64,000 nt of DNA from Cognatiyoonia sediminum (GTDB lineage: Bacteria > Pseudomonadota > Alphaproteobacteria > Rhodobacterales > Rhodobacteraceae): the NCBI RefSeq assembly GCF_900129845.1, contig NZ_FQXB01000007.1:62001-126000 (forward strand), read 5' to 3'. Positions 34,957-44,438 of the stretch are shown in pieces (the stretch's first letter is position 1; the number at the start of each line of letters is the position of its first letter). The position numbers and the translations under genes are program-made. A model generated the notes under the pieces. The model searched no databases. It saw nothing but the letters and a program-made list of their open reading frames with translations, and was not told where the DNA came from.

Positions 34957-36246
34957 TTACCTATGATCTGTCTGGAGTTGGCGTTCGAGCCACTGCGAGT
35001 ATTGAGAGATGCCGTAGCAGATGACGAAGAAGAGAAGCGCAGCAAAGCCGAAGGCCTCCCAATAGACGCCCGTCCAGTCGGTCGAGCTGAGGATTGGTCC
35101 CCGGATCACACCAACAAGGTCAAACATCGAAATCACCGATACGAGCGTTGTATCTTTGAAAAGGCCCACGGCCACGTTCACGATCCCCGGGATGGAGATT
35201 TTGAGCGCTTGCGGCAGGATGATCAGGCGCATCGCCTGGGAATAGTTCAGCCCCAAACTGTCGCCTGCTTCATACTGGCCCTTTGGCAAAGCTGCGAGGC
35301 CACCACGGATCACCTCAGCGATATAAGCCGCCGAGAACATCGTGATCATGATGATAACCCGCAGGATCAAATCGAGGTTTGTGCCCGGCGGGAAGAAGTA
35401 CGCCAAAACCACGTTCGCCACGAAGAGCAACGTAATCAGCGGCACCCCGCGAATAAACTCGATGAAGATCACACAGATCCCTTTGATGATCGGCATCGAA
35501 GACTGACGTCCCAGCGCCAGAACAATGCCCAGAGGCAGCGAGAGCGACACACAGACCACACCAAGGATCATGTTGAGCATAAAGCCCCCCATGTCGCGGC
35601 TGGCGACCTCTGGCAAAGCAAGGAAGCCAGACATCGCATCTGTTACAAAGCCACCCAGATACCAAATGATCGCTGCGGCAACGACACCGCCAACAAGGCC
35701 CATGAAGAAGCCAGAGGCTCTTTCTAGACGGATGAAGGCAAAGTAAGCCGCGATCAAGCCGATCAATGTTACGATCGGGATCATGATGGTTCCGCCCCAG
35801 ATCAGCCAGTAGGCCAAGAAGGGGTAAAGCGCCGTTGCGATCAGGAATTTACGCGGAACATACTGCGCAAACAAAGCCGGAGCGACACTTGGGAACAACA
35901 GGATGAACGCCAAGGTCGGACGCCAGAACCCATCCGCCGGATAGGCGATACCGAACAGCATCTGTGTCCAGCGATCCGAAAGCACCGCAAAACAAGCGCC
36001 AGTCGCTCCATCAAGGATGGCCCGGCATTCAGCTAGGTTGTCAGCGTCCCAAACGCCATTGGCGAACCACGGCCAAACACCGACCACGAGCCAGACGACA
36101 AAGTAAATCGCCAGAACAGTCAGGATTGTGTTCAGCCAGCCTGAGAACAGGTTCTCTCGCATCCATTTAATTGCGCCGGTTTCACGGGCAGGTGGCGGGG
36201 ATTCCCCAAGGAAATCCGTACGTACGTATGAATATTCAGATGCCAT
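34957..36246 (-). CDS. aapM: General L-amino-acid ABC transporter, permease AapM
   Basis: 429 residues. Several membrane helices; the ABC-transporter permease domain occupies the C-terminal half with [20 protein letters not shown] and [20 protein letters not shown] (EAA loop). The N-terminal extension with extra helices is typical of AapM/BztC. 5 bases from aapP and 1 base from aapQ. Confidence 0.95.
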   Translation of the reverse strand: MASEYSYVRTDFLGESPPPARETGAIKWMRENLFSGWLNTILTVLAIYFVVWLVVGVWPWFANGVWDADNLAECRAILDGATGACFAVLSDRWTQMLFGIAYPADGFWRPTLAFILLFPSVAPALFAQYVPRKFLIATALYPFLAYWLIWGGTIMIPIVTLIGLIAAYFAFIRLERASGFFMGLVGGVVAAAIIWYLGGFVTDAMSGFLALPEVASRDMGGFMLNMILGVVCVSLSLPLGIVLALGRQSSMPIIKGICVIFIEFIRGVPLITLLFVANVVLAYFFPPGTNLDLILRVIIMITMFSAAYIAEVIRGGLAALPKGQYEAGDSLGLNYSQAMRLIILPQALKISIPGIVNVAVGLFKDTTLVSVISMFDLVGVIRGPILSSTDWTGVYWEAFGFAALLFFVICYGISQYSQWLERQLQTDHR

Positions 36247-36247
36247 C

Positions 36248-37468
36248 TTACCGCTCCTGCAACTTCATTCGGTTGTTGTAGACGTTCATGATCGCGGAAA
36301 TCGATAGGGACACCACGAGGTAGAACAGCATCAGAAGCAAGATTGCTTCGATCGCACGACCGGTTTGGTTCAATGTAATACCGCCCAAGGTTCCCGTGAT
36401 ATCCATATACCCCACAGCAATCGCGAGAGAGCTGTTCTTGGTAATGTTCAGATACTGAGAGATAAGCGGCGGAATGATAACGCGCAGCGCTTGCGGCAAG
36501 ATCACAAGGTTCATGATCCGACCCGGGCGAAGGCCCAGCGCGCCAGCAGCTTCCGTTTGGCCCTTGCTGACCGCTTGGATACCTGCACGCACGTTTTCAG
36601 CGATAAAGGCGCCTGTATAGATCGCCAAGGCGAACCACAGCGCAATCAATGAAAGGCGAAGGTGGATACCGCCTTTGAAGTTAAAGCCAGAAAGCTCTGG
36701 ATACTCCAATGTGACCGGACGACCCAAGATGAAGTAGGCCAGAAGTCCAGGAACGATCAAAATACCGAGAGACGGCAAGAACGTTGGCAACATGCGGCCC
36801 GTCGCATAAAGGACTTTCTTCGCGTATTTGCGATACCAGAAGACCCCCACGATAGAGGCGATCACAACAATCCAGAAGATCAGCGAGCCCGCGCCATTTA
36901 CAAACGACGGAATATAGACACCCCGGTTCGTAACCGCGATGGCGTCGAACAGCATACTCGATGTCGCATCGTCGCCTCGGAACGTCCGCGGTTGCGGCAA
37001 CGCATTTGACATGGCGAGGAAGATGATCAAGATCCAGATCAGAACTGGAACGTTGCGGAATGCTTCCACATAGACGCTCATCAGTTTTGAAACGATCCAG
37101 TTGTTGGACAATCTCAAAACACCGGCAACAACACCGATCACAGTGGCCGAGATACAGGCCAGAAACGCGACAATGAGTGTGTTGATCGCTCCGACCATAG
37201 AGGCCCGAGCATGCGTTGATTGAGATGTATATTCGATGGGACGCTGATTGATGTCATATCCTGCGGGTTCACCCAGAAACGCCCAAGAAATGTTAAGACC
37301 AGCACGCGCAAGGTTATCCAGAAGGTTCGAGATCAGATACCCCAAGCCTAGGATCAGAAGAACCAGCGCTATGAATTGAAAGGTGTAAGACCGGTAACGC
37401 GTATCATTGATCAGCATTCCTAGGCGGAAGCCGTCCGGGCGCGTATCCGGATCGGTCGTCGTCGACAT
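36248..37468 (-). CDS. aapQ: General L-amino-acid ABC transporter, permease AapQ
   Basis: 406 residues. N-terminal FRLGMLINDTRYRSYTFQFI and a large periplasmic-side loop, then FRNVPVLIWILIIF and the EAA loop GAFIAENVRAGIQAVSKGQT and EAAGALGLRPGRIMNLVILP. AapQ/BztB-type length. First membrane gene after the aapJ hairpin. Confidence 0.95.
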   Translation of the reverse strand: MSTTTDPDTRPDGFRLGMLINDTRYRSYTFQFIALVLLILGLGYLISNLLDNLARAGLNISWAFLGEPAGYDINQRPIEYTSQSTHARASMVGAINTLIVAFLACISATVIGVVAGVLRLSNNWIVSKLMSVYVEAFRNVPVLIWILIIFLAMSNALPQPRTFRGDDATSSMLFDAIAVTNRGVYIPSFVNGAGSLIFWIVVIASIVGVFWYRKYAKKVLYATGRMLPTFLPSLGILIVPGLLAYFILGRPVTLEYPELSGFNFKGGIHLRLSLIALWFALAIYTGAFIAENVRAGIQAVSKGQTEAAGALGLRPGRIMNLVILPQALRVIIPPLISQYLNITKNSSLAIAVGYMDITGTLGGITLNQTGRAIEAILLLMLFYLVVSLSISAIMNVYNNRMKLQER

Positions 37469-37546
37469 AGTAGCCCCTTGTTGGCTATGACTTATTGGTT
37501 TTCACGCTCTTTTGGCGTGTCGGCCATCTTCAATCAGAAGATGAAA

Positions 37547-37574
37547 AAAGGGCGCGGTGTTGACCGCGCCCTTT
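37547..37574 (-). terminator. Terminator/attenuator between aapJ and aapQ
   Basis: Perfect 12-base stem AAAGGGCGCGGT / ACCGCGCCCTTT with a 4-base loop, followed on the reverse strand by TTTTTT. It probably lowers readthrough so that the binding protein is made in excess of the permeases. Confidence 0.85.
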
Positions 37575-37584
37575 GAGGTCTATC

Positions 37585-38604
37585 CTACCGGAATGGTGGA
37601 GAGTAGATCAGACCACCTTCAGTCCACTGCGCGTTCAGACCGCGCGCCAGACCGATGTTTGTGCTCTCACCGATGTTGTTAGCGAAGATTTCGCCGTAGT
37701 TACCACCAGCAGAGATCGCGTTTTTCGCGAAGTCAGCAGACAGGCCGAGCATTTCGCCCAGTGTGCCTTCTGTACCCAGCAGACGGTTAACTTCTGGGTT
37801 GGAACCTGGTGCAGATGCCAACTCATCGATGTTGTCGGATGTTACACCCAGCTCTTCAGCTGTGATCAGTGCGTTCAGAGTCCAACGAACGATGTCGCCC
37901 CATTCGTTGTCGCCGTGGCGTACAAGTGGGCCGAGAGGCTCTTTGGATACGATCTCAGGCAGAACAACGTAGTCACCTGGGTTCGCGAAGTTTGCACGCT
38001 GAGCAGCCAGAGCGGATGCGTCAGTTGTGTAAACGTCACAAGAACCAGCTGTGAACAGCTGAACAGCTTCAGAACCAGTTTCGATTGGAACAGGCTCGTA
38101 AGAGATGTTGTTGGAGCGGAAGAAGTCCGCAAGATTCAGCTCTGTTGTTGTACCAGTTTGGATACATACAGTCGCACCGTCGAGTTCTTTAGCAGAGTTT
38201 ACGCCCAATGCTTTTGGAACCATGAAGCCCTGACCGTCGTAGTAGTTAACACCTACGAATTCGAACTTCAGGTCAACGTCACGTGAGAATGTCCAAGTGG
38301 TGTTACGTGCCAACATGTCGATCTCGCCTGCTGCCAGAGCAGTGAAGCGTGTCTTACCGGTTGTTGGAACGAACTCAACAGCCATTGGATCGCCCAGAAC
38401 AGCAGCGGCAACCGCGCGGCAAACAGCCACGTCGAACCCTTGCCATACGCCATTCGCGTCAGGCTCACCAAAGCCTGGAACGCCGGTTGTAACACCGCAG
38501 TTCAGCTTGCCACGTGCTTGCACGTCGTCGAGTGTGGCGGCTTGAGCGCCAGCTGCTGCCAGACCTGCTACGGTCAGCGCACCGAAAAGTACGGTTTTTT
38601 TCAT
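37585..38604 (-). CDS. aapJ: General L-amino-acid-binding protein
   Basis: 339 residues. Signal peptide MKKTVLFGALTVAGLAAAGA, cleavage near AQA-ATL, then DDVQARGKLNCGVTTGVPGF and VCRAVAAAVLGDPMAVEFVP, typical of the AapJ/BztA solute-binding proteins. Periplasmic. First gene of the operon; a strong attenuating hairpin follows. Codon use is more biased than in neighbours, consistent with high expression. Confidence 0.95.
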   Translation of the reverse strand: MKKTVLFGALTVAGLAAAGAQAATLDDVQARGKLNCGVTTGVPGFGEPDANGVWQGFDVAVCRAVAAAVLGDPMAVEFVPTTGKTRFTALAAGEIDMLARNTTWTFSRDVDLKFEFVGVNYYDGQGFMVPKALGVNSAKELDGATVCIQTGTTTELNLADFFRSNNISYEPVPIETGSEAVQLFTAGSCDVYTTDASALAAQRANFANPGDYVVLPEIVSKEPLGPLVRHGDNEWGDIVRWTLNALITAEELGVTSDNIDELASAPGSNPEVNRLLGTEGTLGEMLGLSADFAKNAISAGGNYGEIFANNIGESTNIGLARGLNAQWTEGGLIYSPPFR

Positions 38605-38660
38605 ATTTACCTCTTCCTGAGTTTCCGCCCCGAGTGACTGGGGCGGTCAGTTTTTTTGTG

Positions 38661-38678
38661 GTCCCAAACATGGGACCG
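38661..38678. promoter_or_regulatory. Palindrome upstream of aapJ
   Basis: GGTCCCAAACATGGGACC, an 18-base near-perfect palindrome 56 bases before the aapJ start. It could be a regulator site or a 5'-leader hairpin. A second hairpin, AGGTCCG-AAA-CGGACCT, lies about 85 bases further upstream. Confidence 0.4.
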
Positions 38679-38826
38679 TCCCGAAAAATGAGGGCACAGC
38701 CCCCAATTGGTAAAGAGTGACTGGAATCACCCCGACTCGTCAAGTGGCTCAGGTCCGAAACGGACCTTTCGAGCCCAAAAAAAATCGTGAATTCACTAGG
38801 TTTAGTAGTTGACCCTACGTAAAGAC

Positions 38827-39537
38827 CTAACTTCGCGACAGTTGGTAGAATTTTGCAGCGTTCAAAAAATCTGCTTTCTTCTTATCCGCCACAGCTTCAG
38901 CTTCTTCGTCTGGGCCCCACTGTTCGATCTGCCAATCCTCGTCCAACCGAGAGAGCGCCCAGGCTTCCTCTGCAGGCAGGCGCCCGTGAGTCACTGCAAG
39001 CCCCAGAACCAATGATCCAGAAATGCTGACCAGGTCATGAAATCCAGCGAGCTCAAACGCCGTCATCGCCTGAACAGGTGCAGATAGCTTCGCCAATGCG
39101 GCCCCGTCCTGTGCAACATGGATCACACCCTGAGCGGGCAATAGGCGCGCGTCATAAGTGTCATGCGCCCAATCAAGCAACGGGTCCCAGAGGGAAGTCT
39201 GCCGTTGGACTAGCCCCTCCGGCCCTTCGGCGCGATAGCAAAGCAAATCCGTGTCACCGTATTCTGCTAGCATTTCAGCGACTTCTTTGAACTGAACCGA
39301 TACCTTGTCCAATGCGGCATTCGCACCCCGCGTCACCGGCATCGTCAGCGGATCAATCGCCTCTTCTTGCGCGTCCCACTCCGCCGCAATCGCTTGGGCC
39401 ATGGCATCCGTTGGAACCACGAGATGCGTTTTCGCAGGCGTCTTCACAGGCCGACCATCTAGCAAGACTGAATAACCATCTTCGCTTGCCTTGACGGCCG
39501 CCTCAGACCAAAACCGTTTCGCTTTCCACTCACTCAT
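38827..39537 (-). CDS. ATP12-family chaperone
   Basis: 236 residues. FWSEAAVKASEDGYSVLLDG, RPVKTPAKTHLVVPT, the late LCYRAEGPEGLVQRQTSLWD, PLLDWAHDTYDARLL and EEAWALSRLDEDWQIEQWG define the ATP12 family (assembly of F1-ATPase alpha subunit in mitochondria and alphaproteobacteria). 3 bases from the RluA gene upstream. Confidence 0.92.
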   Translation of the reverse strand: MSEWKAKRFWSEAAVKASEDGYSVLLDGRPVKTPAKTHLVVPTDAMAQAIAAEWDAQEEAIDPLTMPVTRGANAALDKVSVQFKEVAEMLAEYGDTDLLCYRAEGPEGLVQRQTSLWDPLLDWAHDTYDARLLPAQGVIHVAQDGAALAKLSAPVQAMTAFELAGFHDLVSISGSLVLGLAVTHGRLPAEEAWALSRLDEDWQIEQWGPDEEAEAVADKKKADFLNAAKFYQLSRS

Positions 39538-39540
39538 GGC

Positions 39541-40593
39541 TTACTCCGGCATATTGAACGGATCGACAGGCGCATGCGTCACATCCCAGCCAAGGAAATC
39601 CCACGTATGCTGCATGTGCTCTGGCAGCGGCGCAGTCAGATGCAATTCCGCACCGGTTTCAGGATGTTCTATGATCAGCGTCCGTGCATGAAGATGCATC
39701 TTGCGCCCGATTTCGCTGCCCATGCCGGCGCCCCAGCCATCGCCTAAGTTTTCCTGATGCGAGCCGCCATATTTGCCGTCGCCAATGATCGGGTGCCCGA
39801 TCTCGGCCATATGCGCACGCAATTGATGTGTCCGTCCCGTGATCGGCACCAAAGCCACCCATGATCCGCGATTGGCCAAGGTGGTCATCACCGCATAATC
39901 CGACGTCGCCCGCTTTGCGCCCTCAACATGCGGCACATCACGCGGATGCACACAGCGCATCTTTTCATTCTCGCCGCCCCTACCATGACCCGGAGCTTTC
40001 ACCAGTCCATATTTGATCGTCCCGGCCCGCGGGTTTGGCACCCCGGCAACCGCCGCCCAATAAATCTTGCGCGTCTCACGATGCTTGAGGTTCTCGGTCA
40101 GTTTCTTCGCCATCATCCGCGTGCGTGCCAGCAAAAGAACACCAGACGTGTCCTTATCCAAGCGATGCACCAAACGGGGTTTTTCGTCATATCCAAAGGT
40201 CAAAGCCTCGGCCATGCCGTCTATATGTCGCGTCGTCTTGCTGCCGCCCTGCGTCGCAATCCCCGGCGGTTTATTCAGCGCGATTATATGATCGTCGCGG
40301 TAAATCACGCAGGACTGGATCAGTTTCGCATCAGCCTTCGACACGCCCGACTTTTGCAACTGCCGCGCGGCTTCAACCTCTTCCTCACTCGGCAGCGGCG
40401 GGATACGCACCACCTGCCCGACCTCAAGACGCGTGTTCGATTTCACCCGCCCACCATCGACGCGGAGCTCCCCTTTGCGACACATCTTTTCAATCCGGCC
40501 CTGTGTCAGATGCGGGAACAAGCGCCGCATGTAGCGATCCAAGCGCTGATCCCCGTCGTCAGGCCCGATCGTCCGTGTTTGAACACCGCTCAT
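39541..40593 (-). CDS. RluA-family pseudouridine synthase
   Basis: 350 residues. N-terminal S4 RNA-binding domain (RLDRYMRRLFPHLTQGRIEK) and catalytic domain with the motif LVHRLDKDTSGVLLLARTR; the active Asp is residue 146. It isomerises uridines in 23S rRNA. RluC-like (three 23S sites) seems more likely than RluD, but I did not resolve it. Start overlaps the crcB stop by 4 bases. Confidence 0.93.
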   Translation of the reverse strand: MSGVQTRTIGPDDGDQRLDRYMRRLFPHLTQGRIEKMCRKGELRVDGGRVKSNTRLEVGQVVRIPPLPSEEEVEAARQLQKSGVSKADAKLIQSCVIYRDDHIIALNKPPGIATQGGSKTTRHIDGMAEALTFGYDEKPRLVHRLDKDTSGVLLLARTRMMAKKLTENLKHRETRKIYWAAVAGVPNPRAGTIKYGLVKAPGHGRGGENEKMRCVHPRDVPHVEGAKRATSDYAVMTTLANRGSWVALVPITGRTHQLRAHMAEIGHPIIGDGKYGGSHQENLGDGWGAGMGSEIGRKMHLHARTLIIEHPETGAELHLTAPLPEHMQHTWDFLGWDVTHAPVDPFNMPE

Positions 40594-40967
40594 CCGAACA
40601 CCTCTCGCGCCAAAAGAACACCGGCCACAAGCCCAAGGATCGAGCCCACCACCGACAAGCCTACATAAGCGAGCGCCGCACCCGCTTGCCCCTTTTCAAA
40701 CAGTGTATAGGCCTCAAGCGAAAACGCCGAAAACGTTGTGAAGCCGCCCAAGATTCCGGTCATAACAAACAGGTTCAGACCTTCCCAACCGCGTTGGAAC
40801 GAAAGCACCACAAAAAGCCCCATCAAGAACGACCCAATAACATTCACCGTGATGATCGCCACAGGAAACCCACCGCCCCACGCGCGTATGATCACGAGGC
40901 CGAGACCAAAGCGAAGAGAGGCCCCAATGGCACCGCCAAGGGCTACAGAAAGGAAGGATGCAAACAT
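40590..40967 (-). CDS. crcB: Fluoride channel CrcB (Fluc)
   Basis: 125 residues, four hydrophobic helices. GAIGASLRFGLGLVI near the start, the conserved NVIGSFLMGLF, and GILGGFTTFSAFSLE with the Phe and Thr residues that line the pore. It exports fluoride. A single full-length gene, so presumably a dual-topology dimer. Confidence 0.95.
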   Translation of the reverse strand: MFASFLSVALGGAIGASLRFGLGLVIIRAWGGGFPVAIITVNVIGSFLMGLFVVLSFQRGWEGLNLFVMTGILGGFTTFSAFSLEAYTLFEKGQAGAALAYVGLSVVGSILGLVAGVLLAREVFG

Positions 40968-40998
40968 GGCACCGCCTTCGCTCTTTCCGGTCAGCTTG

Positions 40999-42312
40999 TC
41001 AATTCTCAGATGATTGCCGCTTCGCTCGTAGCTTGGCGAAATACTCCACGCGCTTCTTCAAATCCCGCTCAAACCCGCGATCGACGGGCAAATAGTAAAC
41101 CCCTCGTTTCATACCATCGGGGAAATAGTTCTGGCCCGAAAACCCGTCTTCAGCGTCATGGTCATAGGCATAGCCGTCGCCATATCCCTGATCCTTCATC
41201 AATGACGTCGGCGCGTTCAGGATATGCTTTGGCGGCGGTTGCGACCCTGTAGATTTCGCTGCCTTCCGCGCCGCCTTATAAGCCACGTAGTTCGCGTTCG
41301 ATTTCGGCGCGAGCGCGAGGTAGACGAGCGCTTGCGAAATCGCCAACTCACCCTCAGGCGACCCAAGCCGTTCATAGGTTTCCCATGCCTGCAAGCAGAC
41401 CGTCTGCGCCTGCGGATCAGCCAAGCCAATATCCTCGACAGCCATCCGGGTGATCCGCCGCGCCAGATAACGCGGGTCTTCTCCACCCTCGAGCATCCGT
41501 GCAAACCAATAAAGCGCGGCATCCGGATCAGACCCGCGTACAGACTTGTGCAAGGCGCTGATCAGGTTGTAATGCTCTTCCCCCGATTTGTCATAGACCG
41601 CCGCCCGTTTCATCAATCGGGACGATAACGCATCGACTTTCAAAACCGTGTCATCTTTCCAAGCCGTCACTTGCTCGATCAAGTTCAACAGCGCGCGACC
41701 ATCCCCATCTGCCATCTCTAGGAGAGCTTCTCGAGCGGGGCCGTCTAAGGGTAATTTCCGGTCCAGCTCTTTCTCTGCTCGCTGTGCCAAACGCTCTAAA
41801 TCAGCGAGCGACAAGCGCTCCAAAACCAGAACCTGCGCACGGCTTAACACCGCCGCATTCAACTCGAAACTTGGGTTTTCGGTCGTAGCACCCACCAACA
41901 AGATCGTGCCGTCCTCCATATGGGGAAGGAACCCGTCTTGCTGCGCTTTGTTGAAACGATGGATCTCATCAACGAACAGCAATGTGCCTTGTCCATTTTG
42001 CCGTCTGATCTTGGCGGCTTCGAATACCTTGCGCAGGTCAGGAACACCGGTGAAAATCGCGGAGATTTGCACAAAGTGCAGGTTAGTCTCATTCGCGAGC
42101 AATCGGGCGATTGTGGTTTTCCCAACACCCGGTGGCCCCCACAAGATCAGCGATGACAAAGAACCGGCAGCAAGCATCGCTCCTAAAGGCGCCTCTGGTC
42201 CGATCACCTGCTCTTGGCCGATCACCTCGGCCAGATTCGACGGCCTAAGACGATCCGCAAGCGGGCCAGCTTGCGGTGCAATGGAAGTTTCTTGTGAAAA
42301 TAGATCGGCCAT
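40999..42312 (-). CDS. rarA: Replication-associated recombination protein RarA (MgsA)
   Basis: 437 residues. AAA+ ATPase: LADRLRPSNLAEVIGQEQVI, Walker A GPPGVGKTT (59-67), Walker B LLFVDEIHRFNKAQQDGFLP and sensor GATTENPSFELNAAVLSRAQ. C-terminal MgsA domain with RKAAKSTGSQPPPKHILNAP. It acts at stalled replication forks with the single-strand-binding protein. Confidence 0.96.
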   Translation of the reverse strand: MADLFSQETSIAPQAGPLADRLRPSNLAEVIGQEQVIGPEAPLGAMLAAGSLSSLILWGPPGVGKTTIARLLANETNLHFVQISAIFTGVPDLRKVFEAAKIRRQNGQGTLLFVDEIHRFNKAQQDGFLPHMEDGTILLVGATTENPSFELNAAVLSRAQVLVLERLSLADLERLAQRAEKELDRKLPLDGPAREALLEMADGDGRALLNLIEQVTAWKDDTVLKVDALSSRLMKRAAVYDKSGEEHYNLISALHKSVRGSDPDAALYWFARMLEGGEDPRYLARRITRMAVEDIGLADPQAQTVCLQAWETYERLGSPEGELAISQALVYLALAPKSNANYVAYKAARKAAKSTGSQPPPKHILNAPTSLMKDQGYGDGYAYDHDAEDGFSGQNYFPDGMKRGVYYLPVDRGFERDLKKRVEYFAKLRAKRQSSEN

Positions 42313-42358
42313 GGCGACACACTACCGCTACGACAAACGCAATTGAAGGGATGGTGAG

Positions 42359-42934
42359 TCAGCCGACGCTGAGAATATGCGCCTGAAGATCACGGCCTCC
42401 GACCCGCCAAACGCGCCCGGCAGGCTTGATCTTGAAATCATGATCCAACGCCCAGCTTTTCCAATTGGTGGGAAGCAAGGCTACAAATTTCGCGATCTTT
42501 TCAGTCTTAGCCGTCTCGGAAAGCTGCTGCAAAAGCCGATATCGAACGACGTCTCGGTCCACACCAAACATACCCGGCTTCAGATTTGCCCGGGTCATCT
42601 CCCAAGTGCCTTCATCGACAGGGGCGTCCTCAAAAAGCAAATCCTTCGGGACGTCTTCCAAAAGACCCTTTTGCGCGTCGCGGATCATATAGCTGTAAAC
42701 GCCACTTTGAGCTGTGGTCGGCGTCAGGCGCAAACTCGCCAGCACGTCGCCATCATCGCTCTGGATCGCCAGCCAGCGGGACTGTGGAGTGTCATACTGA
42801 TCAAAATCATGATTGCCCGTGCCAGTGTCTTCCCAGTTGCTTGGCAACTGAGTTGGCTTCCGCGCCTCCATGATCTTGCCGAACAACTCACCATGTCGGT
42901 GAATGTTCGAAAATGACAATGTCGTTCCTTGCAT
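42359..42934 (-). CDS. luxI: Acyl-homoserine-lactone synthase (LuxI family)
   Basis: 191 residues from the ATG at 42932-42934; a GTG four codons upstream is possible. Family residues are in place: Trp34, Asp45 and Asp48 in FDQYDTPQSRW, Arg69 in LASLRL, Glu112 and Arg115 in WEMTRANL. It makes an acyl-homoserine lactone from SAM and an acyl carrier; chain length cannot be predicted. Downstream of a LuxR-type gene on the same strand (60-base gap), so the two form a complete quorum-sensing pair. I found no convincing lux box. Confidence 0.92.
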   Translation of the reverse strand: MQGTTLSFSNIHRHGELFGKIMEARKPTQLPSNWEDTGTGNHDFDQYDTPQSRWLAIQSDDGDVLASLRLTPTTAQSGVYSYMIRDAQKGLLEDVPKDLLFEDAPVDEGTWEMTRANLKPGMFGVDRDVVRYRLLQQLSETAKTEKIAKFVALLPTNWKSWALDHDFKIKPAGRVWRVGGRDLQAHILSVG

Positions 42935-42994
42935 GCATAACCCCACGTATGCGTCGATTTTGACCCATTCAGCAGATTCGCAGCAATAGAAAAG

Positions 42995-43606
42995 TCAGAG
43001 CAGTCGATAATCTCTTGCGCGTTGTATCGCTTCGGCTGTTGTACGAGCTAGAAGGCTGGACCTCGCCGAGGACAAACGTGCCTTCAATGCACTTTCCGAA
43101 ATGTTCAAACGCGCCGCGGCGGCTGCATGACGATCCCCTTCAGCAATACACCTCAAGGCCTCGATTTGAGCATCCGTAAGAGCCTCTGGCGGCTGTGTTA
43201 CATCATGGAGGTGGTTTATCATCTTCGAGAAGGCGTCCATCTCGTCGTCTGTAAACTCACGATCGCTTCTAGCTGCCGAGGCAATTGTCCGCGATTTCAT
43301 TGGCCCGCAGGAAATAGAAATTCCATAATTCATATTGAATTCACGGGCCTGACCCAGGATGTCAAACGGATCAGGGATTGTTATTGCGCTCCATCTTTGT
43401 GCGCCGGTCTCGCTAAACCCCCAAGCGATAATCGGATCTCGAAGCGCGTAAGCCTCCTCTGCGTAACGATCAGTCCAGCCTTGTGGGAACGTCTGGTTGC
43501 TTAACAGTGGCATCGCAAAGCGAATATGCAACGAATATGAAAAGCCCCCGGGTGCCAACGCAGCCAAGCGAGTCATATATTGGTCTATACCCGACTGCAA
43601 AGACAT
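42995..43606 (-). CDS. luxR: LuxR-family quorum-sensing regulator
   Basis: 203 residues, somewhat short. Autoinducer-binding domain (about 1-135): Trp44, Tyr48, Asp57-Pro58 in YALRDPIIAWGF and Trp72 correspond to the conserved ligand-pocket residues. A GerE-type helix-turn-helix (about 140-200) follows: EALTDAQIEALRCIAEGDRH, AAAAARLNISESALKARLSS. Partner of the luxI gene downstream. A sigma-70-like promoter (TTGACC, 17 bases, TCTAAA at 43612-43640 on this strand) ends only 6 bases before the ATG, so the mRNA may be leaderless or the true start may be Met11. Confidence 0.9.
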   Translation of the reverse strand: MSLQSGIDQYMTRLAALAPGGFSYSLHIRFAMPLLSNQTFPQGWTDRYAEEAYALRDPIIAWGFSETGAQRWSAITIPDPFDILGQAREFNMNYGISISCGPMKSRTIASAARSDREFTDDEMDAFSKMINHLHDVTQPPEALTDAQIEALRCIAEGDRHAAAAARLNISESALKARLSSARSSLLARTTAEAIQRARDYRLL

Positions 43607-43823
43607 ATCTTTTTAGACAAGTTGGTCGTATTCAGGTCAACCATAAATTGGGCTCAAAAATTGATGAGCGGAATGACGCAACGTAAAGTTGATTAAGCCG
43701 CCTTAAATCCGACGTTTGAAGTTCAAAAACTCGCCACGGAAAAGTTAACTTATTGGCGATGTAGATTGGAAAAGTATTAATAAACTCTTTATCGATTTCT
43801 TTGTCGCCACAAAGACAACAAAA

Positions 43824-43851
43824 AAGGGCCCATCTGTATCGAGGGCCCTTG
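43824..43851 (-). terminator. Intrinsic terminator after rplQ
   Basis: AAGGGCCC (43824-43831) pairs with GGGCCCTT (43843-43850); on the reverse strand the stem is followed by TTTTTG. It closes the rpsM-rpsK-rpoA-rplQ transcript. Confidence 0.85.
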
Positions 43852-43876
43852 TTTTTATGCCAATTTGGGAAACAGA

Positions 43877-44302
43877 CTATTCTTCGACCGCAGCGGCCTC
43901 TTCTGCTTCTAGGCGAGCGCGATCACCAGCGCCTTTGGCGTCCACATCACGCTCAACGAACTCGATAATGGCCATTGGAGCCATATCACCGTAGCGGAAG
44001 CCCGCTTTGATGACGCGAACGTACCCGCCGTTCCGATTCGCATAACGCGGACCCAAAACGTCGAACAATTTTGCAACATGCGAGTCCTGTTTCAAACGAG
44101 CGGCTGCCTGACGGCGGGCATGCAAATCGCCGCGTTTTCCAAGTGTTACGAGTTTTTCGACGACTCGCTTCAGTTCCTTCGCCTTTGGCACAGTTGTCTT
44201 GATCTGCTCATGTTCAATGAGCGAGCCGGCCATATTCGCGAACAGCGCCTTGCGGTGTTCATGTGTGCGGTTCAGGCGGCGGTATCCACGTGCGTGACGC
44301 AT
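43877..44302 (-). CDS. rplQ: Ribosomal protein bL17
   Basis: 141 residues. [20 protein letters not shown] and [20 protein letters not shown] are the family N-terminus; an acidic Ala/Glu-rich tail ([10 protein letters not shown]) extends beyond the E. coli length, as in other alphaproteobacteria. Last gene of the alpha operon. A hairpin (GGGCAGGC/GCCTGCCC) separates it from rpoA. Confidence 0.97.
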   Translation of the reverse strand: MRHARGYRRLNRTHEHRKALFANMAGSLIEHEQIKTTVPKAKELKRVVEKLVTLGKRGDLHARRQAAARLKQDSHVAKLFDVLGPRYANRNGGYVRVIKAGFRYGDMAPMAIIEFVERDVDAKGAGDRARLEAEEAAAVEE

Positions 44303-44438
44303 TTGTTACTCTCCTAAGTCTTTATGCTTTGTCTGGCGGTCAGATGCGTGTCTGCCACTCTCCTTGGGGCGGGATTGCCCAGATGTTCCCGGTTCGCACC
44401 GGCATTGGTTGGGCAGGCCCTAAAGCCTGCCCGAATTT

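Noticed and set aside
40125-41252. 375-codon forward frame opposite rluA/crcB/rarA
   Set aside because: It covers three well-supported reverse-strand genes and has no recognisable domain.
42935-43000. lux box upstream of luxI
   Set aside because: No 18-20-base palindrome of the right type could be found there.
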